Positions 48,701 through 55,755 of a DNA stretch of 64,000 bases are shown here, one piece after another (the first letter of the stretch is position 1; every line of letters begins with the position of its first letter). The DNA comes from Craterostigma plantagineum (taxonomy: Eukaryota; Streptophyta; Magnoliopsida; Lamiales; Linderniaceae), in assembly GCA_027422505.1 (NCBI GenBank), contig JAPQWV010000002.1, positions 25,150,501 to 25,214,500 on the forward strand. Direction: 5' to 3'. The position numbers and the translations under genes are program-made. The notes under the pieces were generated by a model. It saw nothing but the letters and a program-made list of their open reading frames with translations. It did no database searches and had not been told where the DNA came from.

Positions 48701-51700
48701 AAAAAAAAAAAAAAGAGAGAAAAAAAGAGAAGAAAAAAAAAAATTGGGAAATACCTAAGAACCTTTCCTCCGATAATCTTTCAATCTCTAGAGCACATTT
48801 TTATACCCTAAGTAGAGATGTCGAAAGAAGAAAGGCTTGGTAAAAAAAAACAAAAAAAAAAAAAAAAAAGAAGAAAAGAAAAAAAAAAAAAAACAAAAAA
48901 AAAAAAACAAAAAAAAAAAGAGAAAAATTATGTTTGGGTGGAAATCAGATGGTAGACTTATTGGCGCATTCGTGACAAAGGCATGATTCCAACACGACGC
49001 TAGCTCATATCCTTTTATGCTTAGCCCTTGAATATTTTGGATATTTAGCTGCTAATACCCGGTAAAGTCATTCCGATTCACACTTTATTACTTGGGTTAG
49101 TAGATTTACGAATCACTTGCAAGCTTATGGTAGAGATTAGATAGTGCATGAACTGAGAGATTTCACTGACATATTAAGCCTATACACTGTGTGATTTGAG
49201 TGAACTCCTGTGAGGTACGAATCAGGATTGATACTGCTAAGGAATTTGTGTAGTTAGTCGTCAGCTTCAAATGTGTCTTCCGACATTACTTGCCTTATTT
49301 CATCACATGTTTCATTCTTGAAAGATAAGTTGCAGGATTTAAACTAATTTTATGCCTTATTATTTCTTTGCTTGAGGGCAAGCAAACGCTTAAGTGTGGG
49401 GAGATTTGATAAACGTAATTTATTACGTTTATATTTGTTGATTTTAAGTCATTTGCGTTCATTAAGGAAGCCGTTTTGAATATCCTAGCACTTAAATGTG
49501 AGTTAATGGCAATATTAACGTTTTTATGGCAGTTTTGCGGCAGTATGGTATTTCTTGCAGATAACGGGGTAAACGATGTCCGATGGAGCTGAAAATTTAA
49601 ACGATGATAGAAGACTTGTTGTTATCGATTTTGACGAAAGGAATTTCCATTCCAAGTTCCAGATCAGAAGATATAAATTTTTGAAGCCACACTACCTTGC
49701 TGCGCAAAAACAACCGTAATTGGTCCCATTACAAATCAACCCATTTTGAATCAACCCAAGATCTACTAGCCCAAACCCAAATATAGATACATAGTCCATA
49801 CATAGGAACTCACACGCATGCTCAAGAAAAGAAGAACCACAATCAAACAAGACACGCTGGAAACACGAAAGGAAAAGAAACCAAACAAAAGCAAACATTG
49901 ACCCGGGCCATCCGCGAAGATGCTTTGGAACAAGCATTCGACAAGATAAAAGAGGCAGCATTGAAAAGGAGCTCGGAGCTGAATATAAAGGGGGGCTACC
50001 ATCGATCCATCTCATATCTACACCTATCTGCCATGGAAAATCGACCTCACCATCAAGCACCTCAACCACCACCCATGTCACAACGTTGAACACTGCCATC
50101 GACCCACCTCTCAAGCAAGCACCTCAAGGAAGCATCCACCTCTCCAATCAAAACGTGCACATCTCTGACATCTCAAGGAGACCATCAAGCAAGCACCTCT
50201 CACACTTCACAGCTGGAAATAAATATAGCAGGCAGCTGTCGGGGTTGAAACTACTCGCAGCTGGGAGGTTTCGAAGCAGCTACCTCTCAAGCTCGTAGCT
50301 GCGGTCGAACTCGAGCCCAAGTCCACGGCTGCCACGACGAACTCCCGCAACCCCCTCTGAGCAAACTGAAGCGTTTGCGAGCATACAAAGCTGACGAGAA
50401 ACTGAGATCGCTGCCCCAGGGGGCTGCTCGCGCTGAGGGATAGCAGAAGGAGTTGAAAGGATACCTGAAACGGCAGCCAACTTCGGTCGTTCACCACCCG
50501 CTCGATAAAATCACTCAAAGACGTACGCAAGTAGGGCAGCGGGCAACTGAAGCTCACGTAGCGCAGACACGCAGTGGAGGGCAGAGGTACGTACACGGGC
50601 TGAGAAGAGACGTGAGGGCAGATTCTATTTGCGACGGAAGGCATAGACGGAGCACGACGTTATCAGAGCTAAATATCAGGGAAGAAATTATGGTTTCGTC
50701 TTTGATATTCTCGTCTTCTCTTGTTTCTGTCGTAAATATGAGTAGCTAATTTTCACGTGCTTGGGATGAGATGAACGCTAGGTAGAATCATTGTTGGACG
50801 TAAATTATTCGTGAACATGCTATATTTTTAGCTATTTATCGTTTATGATATCGTGTTTCAAATTAATATGTCTATGTGTTAATTTGAATATCACTTTGAT
50901 ATGTCTATGTATTGACGTGATTTCGTGGTAATATCGTTTAGGGCGACAGCTAGAAAACGATTAGGCCTTTCATAAAATGATAGGAATTTGATTATAGGGC
51001 GACAGCAAATAATCGATCCTCGCTTAGGTAAATTAATATATATTCTCACAACCGTCTAGGGCGACAGCAACTTCGGACGTGAGTAGGAATTACCGCGACT
51101 TAGTCAATATATTCGTGTTAACGATAATTTACGGCCTCGTCAATGATACCTAACGGGATTCAAAATCCCGAGCATACTTGTTTTATATAAAAGTTATTAT
51201 TTTTAAATATTTAAGTTGCATTCAAGCTTTTGGTTTGTTAGAATATATTTTTATAAATAAAATACAACTAAAACAATATTATTTAGGCTAAATATCAAAT
51301 GATAGGTTATTACTAGTACTCAATTTATTCCTCGTGTTCGATACTCGGATATTCGCTATAGCTATTCTACAAACGATAGGTACACTGCCTATCGCGCGTC
51401 GTGCTAGTTATAACATATTCGTTTTAATTATTACTTGGCGTACTTGCCCGAACCTTTATTTAATATATTAACGTACACGCACGCGATCAAAAATCGAAGT
51501 GGTTTTTTGCCAACAACCATCCACAGCTCTTCGCGGGTGTGCAGCGCCGTCTGCCTTTGGATAAGGTACCACAGCAACTGAATCGAGAGGTTAAAGTCCG
51601 GCTCGGCCATGACAAGACGGCCGAACGGACTGTGGGCATAATAAAGGGCCAACTCCTCATCGTTAAGGCACTGTCTTATCAGCTGGCTGGCCTCGCCGTA

Positions 51701-54482
51701 TAGCGAGGTCACTGTAGGACGACAATCAGGAACTTCTGTGCCCAACTGCGTCTTCATCACAACCTAATTTATACGTAAAACACAGTTTGCCAATTACTTG
51801 GTATATGAATATTGAAAATCGAAAACCCTTATGCACATATGGCCAGGGGACCGCATCGCATATGCTGACAATCAAGCACAGATGCGACTGAGACCCCTGC
51901 GCATGAGCAGGGGACCTGTGCGTATCTTCACGGGATCTGTGTCTATTTTCACGGGGCCTTTGCGTATATTCACGGGACCCGCCCATAAGATGATGGACTA
52001 GGCAAGGGTCCCCTGGCTATAAGCGCGGGTCCCTTGATTTTACGTGCGGGTCCCCTGATCGTAGCGCGCGGGTCCCGTGTTGTTCTTCACAGGCGCAAGG
52101 TCACGAGACCCACGCGCTGCGACCAGGGAATCCGCTCGTTATAACCAGGGTACAACGCTTATAAGCAGTGGACCCGTGCTGGGGCCATCATTTTATGGGC
52201 GGGTCCCCTGAAAACGGGCCTGTACAGTTCAATTCTAAGCACGGTCCTATGCTTATCAGCACGGGTCCGCACCGAATTAGGGTTTGCTGCGTTAAATTGA
52301 AGAAGACGCAGAGTAGAGAAAATACCTTCTGGTTGTTCGCGTTGATTGCCATTGTCGATTTACGCTTTAGGACTGGGTTTTACTTGCAGAGAATGGACTT
52401 GCAGAGAAACGATTTGCAGGGCGTTTTGTGTGCAGGAGAAAACGATTGAATTGAATTGAAAGTTAAAGTGGTGGTTCTGAAATGCTTTTTAACTTTTACT
52501 GTTCCATCACGGGTCAGTTACTTGCAGTTAACCTGAAAACCCTTTAATGTAATACCCCTTTATGTTGATTACATAACTAACCTAATTAAATTAAATTGAA
52601 TACCATAGCACTATCTATATTTTTTAACGGAACTAAATATTACATTATCAAACATAGTTAATTTAAAATACAGTACTAATTATATTGTCAAGGTCACGTA
52701 CATCAATAATAATAGCATATCTTGATAAAATTATTAAATAATTTATTCTACCCTTCTCGCCCTTCTCCACCAACCGGAGCTTGGTCGACATCCTTCTGCA
52801 CGGCGTTGTTTCGGACAACCTCGATCCAACCTGGGCCTTGGATCACTTCGCTCTCAGCCTCGTCGTCGTCGTTTCGGACAGCCTCGGGTGCTTGTCCTTC
52901 GATAACTTCGCTCATAACATCGTCGTCGTCGACCTCGAGAGCATCGTCGTCGCCGTTTAGGAATCTGTCGATCTCGGCCACGATCCACGCCCTCCTTTGG
53001 GAGAGGTCGACGCCGAGGTCGGCCTCCAGACGGCGGCGGACGGCGGCGGCCGTGGTAGTCCAGGGGTCCGAGTGACGGACGATTTCGTGGAGGCGGGCGA
53101 CGATTTGGGCGTCCGTCAGCATTCTTCCTGTTTTGTTTCTGGGATTATTTTAAAAATGTTAGATGCTGTGTGTGATAAATCCAAGCCTTATATAGCTTGC
53201 AAAACGCCGTAAGAGCTTCCCAAAACCCTAACATATAGCGTGGGACCAAGCTCTAGTACACGGGACCCAAGCTCTTGTGCACGGGACCCAAGCTCTACTG
53301 CATGAAGCATGCGCGGGTCCCCTGTGTTTACGCGCAGGTACCCTGCATTTATGCGCGGGTCCCATGATCTAATGGGCCTGCACTAATGTGCGGGGACAAT
53401 GCACTGATGCGCGGGGCCCGTGAATTTATGGGTGGGTCCCGTGAATTTATGTGCGGGTCCCGTGGTTTACTCGCCGCAGTAATGTGCGGGACTCCTGCTT
53501 TAATGTGGGGTCCCACGTTGTAACGCGCAGCGCGGGTGGCCTGTCTGCTTTCAAGCAGGGTCCCCGGATCAACTGGAAGTAAAAACAATGAACATGTTCG
53601 GCCTTCCAAACCGGAATTTCCGAAGCTTTGAGAACCCATTGGAAGGGTTTAGGACTGAGAGTTACAGATTTAGATGGTTATATTCAAAATACGACCAGGA
53701 AAAATACTTACACTGAAGCGTGAGGTTCGAATCTTTCGTTCGCCGAGGACTTTCCAGTTTCCTTCGCCTGTGAAGAAGCGCGATATGAGGTCGGGGAATT
53801 TCTCTTAAGGACGAGGACGAAGAAGAAGAATAATTCGGTGAGGTGGAATGAATGCTTTCTGCTGCAAAATGGACGTGCAGCTTTTAATTCATTTCAGGCG
53901 TTGTATTTTATTTTTGTTTTTCTTTTTTATTAATAATAAGGGATTACGAAAAGATGATTAAGTGTTAATTAAAAAGAGTGCTATTGACCAAAAAAAAGTC
54001 AAGAGTGCTATTTTTTTAAACTTGACCGCGTCAAAGGCCATTTTTTAAAAAACTCCTGCCGATTATTAACAAATATTCATTATCCAACTCAACAAATTCG
54101 ATAAGCTCATCAAGAACAAAAGCATTTAAGCGCGAAATTCAGATTCACGAATTCGAGCTTAAAGTAAGAAAAATCAGCAACGCAAACCAGCCTCAAAATA
54201 CAGATCGATCAATAACACCGATCGATAGAAAAGGGTCAACCATACGCCCATGAGAACCCCCAAACCCAAACCTTAACTTCAGAAACTCAGCTTAAAACCC
54301 CCAAAACCCCGCAGCAAGCGATAAACCTTAGCAGAATTAGCTGCCGCCGAAGGATCGGAACGGCTTCCGTTACTTCCATCTCGATTTCCGTAATCCTCAT
54401 ACGAGCAGAGGATATCGTCCGACGCAAAATCGAACGCTTTCGAAACCGAACCGCTAACCCGACCCGATGAACCTGATGCCAT
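33745..54482 (-). CDS. FLOE-like protein (DUF1421, Q/P/S-rich) with a 19-kb first intron
   Basis: Exon 1 54482-54327 (MASGSSGRVSGS..., Asp/Ser-rich, with FDFASDDILCSYEDYG), exon 2 35293-34985 (RMARSSVYPSATYSPPEES, then FLEGISSRMSQLELYCYNLD, a coiled coil), exon 3 34733-33745 (RRSVQILKDKQELAGTQKEL, then a long Gln/Pro/Ser-rich stretch, then the DUF1421 end PYGDLIEKMMDMGYRPEHV). This domain order is that of the Arabidopsis FLOE proteins (FLOE1, At4g28300), prion-like proteins that form condensates on hydration during seed germination. Joining exon 1 to the rest over 19 kb is inference, supported by phase-0 junctions (AAG/gtttat and ttaaaag/ATG) and by homologues having both parts in one protein. 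A one-base frameshift near 34125 lies in the Q/P/S region; it could be an assembly error. Confidence 0.82.
35654..38620 (+). pseudogene. DUF1985 plus Ulp1-type (C48) protease gene, MULE-associated
   Basis: Exons: 35654-35677, 36424-37109, 37186-37787, 37859-38296, 38372-38620. Exon 1 is 24 nt (MAFNANVE). The DUF1985 region (SPFGRLVMAEPDFNIS, DYCLITGLKF, KLADVYFATAVL, DWLISGFVQPLQ) is followed by a charged linker and a Ulp1-like domain with WAVLIFD, VLHDSLG and QKAGSLDCGVHAA. Ulp1 proteases remove SUMO; the catalytic Cys (DCG) and Asp (HDSLG) are present, but the position of the catalytic His before the Trp is Asn (RANWAV). Single-base frameshifts lie at about 36655 (TGA soon after) and 38105-38125. 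The protein is thus unlikely to be an active peptidase. Confidence 0.85.
35755..36350. repeat. GC-rich minisatellite with GGGACCCGCGC units, intron 1
   Basis: Tandem short units around GGGGACCCGCGCTTATACGC and GCTTGCAAGCATAGGACCC, including a 70-bp block (about 35952-36008 and 36111-36187) repeated at about 158 bp. Far richer in G+C than the surrounding AT-rich DNA. Confidence 0.85.
38621..39319. repeat. Spacer with tandem blocks and GGGTCCCCTGATTTTACGTG units
   Basis: Two similar blocks (about 38745-38935 and 38955-39245) share GAAACG...GTGATGGGTGATTTGACT, CGGGTCCCCTGATTTTACG and GTTATGGTCCCTTTAGCACG, i.e. a direct duplication of about 200 bp with divergence. No coding signal. Confidence 0.75.
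39320..39949 (+). CDS. MULE transposase N-terminal-like ORF with acidic tail
   Basis: 209 codons from ATG at 39320 to TAA at 39949. The first 100 residues (VDGQWVIREDNTSNWVPDP, then LVDLTNEILNAL, YVRPIYIENDYGVRAYV) resemble the N-terminal PB1-like domain found before the transposase in plant MuDR-type proteins. No transposase core, zinc finger or SWIM domain follows. Instead there is a Ser/Tyr/Gly stretch and an acidic tail ending in a run of Asp. The frame is intact. It may be the first exon of a lost transposase or a stand-alone cargo gene. Its stop lies 13 bp from the stop of the minus-strand DUF1985 gene. Confidence 0.65.
   Translation: MTITSIVFQVDGQWVIREDNTSNWVPDPTCRWQSILVDEESCTLVDLTNEILNALSLRNDNTKLQISYMPCIDYNYVRPIYIENDYGVRAYVGGGCPRSRPPLHVELELSVIASPPHQPHDNDFSGFDVGLIAHCDTNAEIQPFEGFSSTSYNPPYQSNESSGYVGDYSGMCGQGYDNENEQVGRDDENENEEGALMHDDDDDERRRAS
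42350..44432 (+). repeat. 5' LTR (2083 bp) of the non-autonomous Ty3 element
   Basis: Starts with a palindrome (ATAAACGTAATTTATTACGT...). It carries three TAGGGCGACAGC boxes at 43882, 43938 and 44000, each in the loop of a short stem. All ORFs within it recur unchanged in the 3' LTR at an offset of 7057 bp. They are chance frames without family resemblance. Confidence 0.95.
44439..44456 (+). other. Primer-binding site, tRNA-Asp
   Basis: TGGCGCCGTTGCCGGGGA, complementary to the 3' end of plant tRNA-Asp(GUC), six bases after the LTR. Confidence 0.9.
44635..47472 (+). CDS. Gag-protease polyprotein of the non-autonomous Ty3 element
   Basis: 945 codons, fully open. The start MTRSHPSGPIVEGDPD is homologous to that of the element at 8381 (-). 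The capsid region (about residues 110-300) has FSLKYRAKDWLEMLPPRSIT and NLYEVWERYKSLLKKCPQHG. A zinc knuckle CX2CX3HX4C (CGICGSAHETSDC) is near residue 370. A region of EPEK repeats (about residues 600-640) sits between two copies of a YQPK(I/V)PYPARL motif. The aspartic protease follows (ADLGASINLMPY, then VPLILGRPFLA), and the ORF ends about 100 residues later with no RT. The open frame and identical LTRs suggest selection or very recent copying. Compared with the nearby full element, gag and protease are in one frame here. Confidence 0.93.
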   Translation: MTRSHPSGPIVEGDPDFERKLRRQLRYNTEGTASNYQEALVSYSEDNSQESADNSRTETSKDNREIEVEMADRRVPTHQDQEAEQSLQDLLKNASLGGTELAIVIPPIANNDFELKHAWLQMIFQTAQFEGNPDDDPYSHLKAFLTVTDTIKISGVPSDAIKLMLFPFSLKYRAKDWLEMLPPRSITTWEELRAAFIGHYFPLSKVLRLKTEISLFHQKDSENLYEVWERYKSLLKKCPQHGMSKAAMINRFHEGLNDQTVHMLDGAAGGGLVKLNATDAWNLIEDYSRNSFMRGNTRIKTPGVFGVSEETATNAKFEALQQQIAATNSQLQTVISALLPKAGQAQPVNAVMTPTTTTPPQRKPYIPQCGICGSAHETSDCQLGQPLEHVNYTGNYQGQRGFQPRAHPNLAYGNQNHHGQGPPGFQPKPSSFQGEPPRQYQNASEGSGSDDMREMKDMMKTLLTNFSNITAAHENRMTKMEEYMEANDIRAQNTDASIKKLEQQVGQLAKQLAGRNQGSLPSYTEPNPKEYCNAVTLRSGRELQEVPAKQNSKEKVDFKGHDEPEVEESKGNDIEKVDKVKVRPFVKPYQPKIPYPARLREAEPEKRETEPEKKKIEPEKEEAEPEKEKAVENARPLVKLYQPKVPYPARLKKDKDEALFGRFLGMCKDLHINLPFVEVITQMPSFAKFLKDLLTNRRKLEHVSTVCLRGECSAILQNKMPEKLKDPGSFTIPCFIGDLVIEHALADLGASINLMPYSMFKRLGFGEPRPTSMSIQLANRSVKYPRGIIEDVLVKVDKFVIPADFVILDMDEDENVPLILGRPFLATCETMVDVRNGTLTLAVDGEKVTFNMSDSMKTSNEHDNKCYYMDEHDFSYPVQGLSQVNKKKDTGIIEGSKEENKEIRWIDGPPLLELERQPNRSGCVFPEGGPKPLMTVPSNHFFKPP
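47473..49406 (+). other. Non-coding tail with PPT-like motifs and hairpins
   Basis: Takes the place of pol. PPT-like (T/C)AAGTGTGGGGAGG motifs lie at about 47977, 48100 and 49391; the last is followed by the LTR. Perfect 8-bp stems with an AGGG loop lie at 48076-48095 and 49367-49386. Purine-rich low-complexity runs occupy 48690-48745 and 48840-48925. The layout mirrors 3004-1488 of the first element. Confidence 0.8.
49407..51489 (+). repeat. 3' LTR (2083 bp) of the non-autonomous Ty3 element
   Basis: Same length as the 5' LTR and, as far as I compared, identical base for base. The TAGGGCGACAGC boxes are at 50939, 50995 and 51057. Confidence 0.95.
51850..52280. repeat. GC-rich minisatellite in intron 1 of the minus-strand DUF1985 gene
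   Basis: Units of the GGGACCCGCGC / GCGGGTCCCCTG type, in mirror position to 35755-36350 in the convergent paralogue. Confidence 0.85.
52748..53122 (-). CDS. Small DEK_C-domain protein with acidic tail
   Basis: 124 residues, single exon from ATG at 53122. Residues about 5-52 (DAQIVARLHEIVRHSDPWTT, then VRRRLEADLGVDLSQRRAWI) fit the DEK C-terminal fold, a helix-turn-helix-like DNA-binding module that precedes SWIB domains in plant chromatin proteins. No SWIB domain follows; the rest is acidic, with runs of Asp and the repeated SEVI(E/Q)G motif. A TATA box (CTATATAAGG on minus) lies at 53195-53186, about 64 bp before the ATG, so it could be a transcribed gene. It lies inside the FLOE intron on the same strand. 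Whether it belongs to the MULE complex is not known. Confidence 0.65.
   Translation of the reverse strand: MLTDAQIVARLHEIVRHSDPWTTTAAAVRRRLEADLGVDLSQRRAWIVAEIDRFLNGDDDALEVDDDDVMSEVIEGQAPEAVRNDDDEAESEVIQGPGWIEVVRNNAVQKDVDQAPVGGEGREG
53186..53195 (-). promoter_or_regulatory. TATA box of the DEK_C gene
   Basis: CTATATAAGG on the minus strand at a plausible distance from the ATG at 53122. Confidence 0.55.
53225..53570. repeat. GC-rich minisatellite, right copy
   Basis: GCGCGGGTCCC-, ATGTGCGGG- and GGGACCCAAGCTCT-type units, related to the other three GC-rich stretches in this intron. Confidence 0.8.
53571..54326. other. 5' part of the FLOE intron 1
   Basis: No gene seen. Contains two AGTGCTATT(GAC/TTT) copies at 53981-54015 and an AT-rich stretch; likely the edge of the inserted complex. 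Confidence 0.4.
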
Positions 54483-54835
54483 ATCGTATAGTGAGCAACT
54501 GAGCTGAGACGAGGCAAATAGGAAGAATAAGGGTTTCGTATCGTCCGTGCCACAACAGCGTTCCACTTCTGTGTTCCACCAACCATTCCCGACAAGTGTT
54601 AAACTGAGTTGACCAACTGTACACTTGTCGCAATTTGATTGGTGGAATACCAAATTGGAACATCAATCTGGAACAGAGGATTCAATCTAAAGAATAAGCG
54701 TAATCTTTTGTTCTTGGATTGACCTTACATACATCGCCTTCATAAAAGATAACTGAAACATTATAGGCCTAAACTACATTATAGGCCTAAACTAATAGCC
54801 CAATAAGGCCCACTATTAAAAGTGCTGGTCCAAGT
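54483..54835 (-). other. Promoter and leader region of the FLOE-like gene
   Basis: 353 bp between exon 1 and the hAT MITE. Contains a tandem AACTACATTATAGGCCTAA duplication at 54759-54791. No TATA box identified with confidence. Confidence 0.4.
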
Positions 54836-55404
54836 AGGGTGACAAACGAACCGAATCGAATATCATAATATTCAATTTGTATTCGTTAATTTTTTCAAGT
54901 ATTTGTATTCGATTCGATTCGTATTCGAATCCTAAAAATCTCTTCGATTCGATAACGATATTCGAATATATTCGCGAATATTCGAAAGAAAATTTCAATT
55001 TTTCCCCATAAAATCTGTTAGAATTACAAAATAATTCCGAAAAATTACAAAATCTAAGAAACAACTCAATGTTCGTATTTGCTTTTTAGTTTTACACTTG
55101 GAGCGTGAGTTAAATAGATGAAGGGTATGCTTTATTTCCTTTTATGGGTCAAAACAAATAAATAATTTGGGTCAAATATTTTATTTGGGCTTACAAGTAT
55201 ATATAATATATATTATTTAAATATATATTTCATTAAACGGATCGAATATTCGTTAATTTTTCGAATAGAATACAGACATATTCTTATTCGTATTCGAAAT
55301 TATTCAAATCATAAAAAATATTTGTATTCGATTATTTCGAATTCGAATATTAAATTTCCAATCGAATCTCGAACCGAAAATATTCGGCTCATTTGCAACG
55401 CTAC
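54836..55404. mobile_element. hAT-type MITE (569 bp)
   Basis: Flanked by the 8-bp duplication GTCCAAGT (54828-54835 and 55405-55412). Terminal inverted repeats: AGGGTGACAAACGAACCGAA at left against the complement of TTCGGCTCATTTGCAACGCTAC at right. The interior is dominated by repeats of TATTCGTATTCGAAT, largely palindromic. Non-coding. Confidence 0.9.
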
Positions 55405-55485
55405 GTCCAAGTGAATATGTGTATATACAATACAATTGATTTGATAATTTATATATATTATGTATAATAATAACAGAAAATTTAT

Positions 55486-55558
55486 TGTTGCTGCCCAGGA
55501 TCGAACTGGGGACCTTTAGTGTGTAAGACTAACGTGATAACCACTACACCACAGCAAC
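55486..55558 (-). tRNA. tRNA-Val(UAC)
   Basis: Read minus: acceptor GTTGCTG pairs with CAGCAAC, B-box GGTTCGATCC-like segment AGTTCGATCCT, D arm GGTGTAGTGGTTATCAC, anticodon arm TTAGT-CTTACAC-ACTAA with anticodon TAC, T arm CCCAG-TTCGATC-CTGGG, discriminator A. All stems pair. No intron. A TTTT run follows within a few bases, as for Pol III termination. Confidence 0.96.
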
Positions 55559-55755
55559 TTGTGCAATTGACGGACGAACTGTGTATGAGACCATGTGATG
55601 CGATGTTATTGTGATCTGCTGAGTGGACTTGTGATTTAATTATTTTAAAAATAAATAAATAGTGTCGATAAATACAAACGAATTTACGGAAATCCCATCC
55701 CATCCACAATCAAGAAAACAGAACTACTACGGCAAGAAAATCTGCTGGCTGCTAA

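Larger units (their letters stand above)
42350..51489 (+). mobile_element. Complete non-autonomous Ty3 element with gag-protease only (TR-GAG type)
   Basis: 9140 bp with two 2083-bp LTRs that appear identical, TGATAAACG...GCGATCA ends and target duplication AAAAT (42345-42349 and 51490-51494). The duplication lies inside the DUF1985 coding exon, and removing the element and one copy restores the exon frame seen in the paralogue. The internal 4974 bp has a tRNA-Asp primer site, a single 945-codon gag-protease ORF and a 1.9 kb non-coding tail with polypurine tract. RT, RNase H and integrase are absent, not merely mutated. It therefore depends on another element for reverse transcription and integration. 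Such structures are known in plants as TR-GAGs. Confidence 0.95.
39963..52352 (-). pseudogene. DUF1985 gene split by a Ty3 element and carrying a stop
   Basis: Exon 1 52352-52326 (MAINANNQK), exon 2 51763-51495 continuing 42349-41941 across the insertion, exon 3 41858-41066, then exons about 41020-40920, 40855-40114 and 40037-39963 (24 codons plus TAA). The DUF1985 domain (SPFGRLVMAEPDFNLS, EYCLITGLKFA, KLADVYFAAVLLP, EWLISGFVQPLQ) closely matches the convergent gene. The rest differs: no Ulp1 domain, a His-rich linker, repeats of the form GG(S/L)HA and DQFETMDEHPEDHAQFE, and a C-terminal FERHIQFKAHNLWPKIESQL block. A TAA at about 41648-41646 replaces Phe of the paralogue. Without the insertion the protein would be intact up to that stop. 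Confidence 0.82.
35294..54326. other. Expanded first intron: MULE-associated gene complex plus nested Ty3 element
   Basis: About 19 kb between exons 1 and 2 of the FLOE-like gene. From left to right it holds a DUF1985-Ulp1 gene (+), a MULE N-terminal ORF (+), a DUF1985 gene (-) split by a Ty3 element, and a DEK_C gene (-). The sequence before both DUF1985 genes is similar in inverted orientation (about 35420-35680 against 52560-52320), like long terminal inverted repeats. Known Kaonashi-type MULEs of plants carry such Ulp1-like genes. I could not define outer ends or a 9-bp duplication. TTTAAAAAAATAGCAC-like sequence occurs near both outer edges (35284 and 54010) in inverted orientation and is a candidate. 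Confidence 0.7.

Noticed and set aside
35270..54060. Clear 9-bp duplication around the MULE complex
   Set aside because: Candidate ends with TTTAAAAAAATAGCAC-like sequence were compared, but the adjoining bases differ at the two sides.
55482..55709. 75-codon minus-strand ORF over the tRNA
   Set aside because: Overlaps the complete tRNA-Val gene; chance frame.
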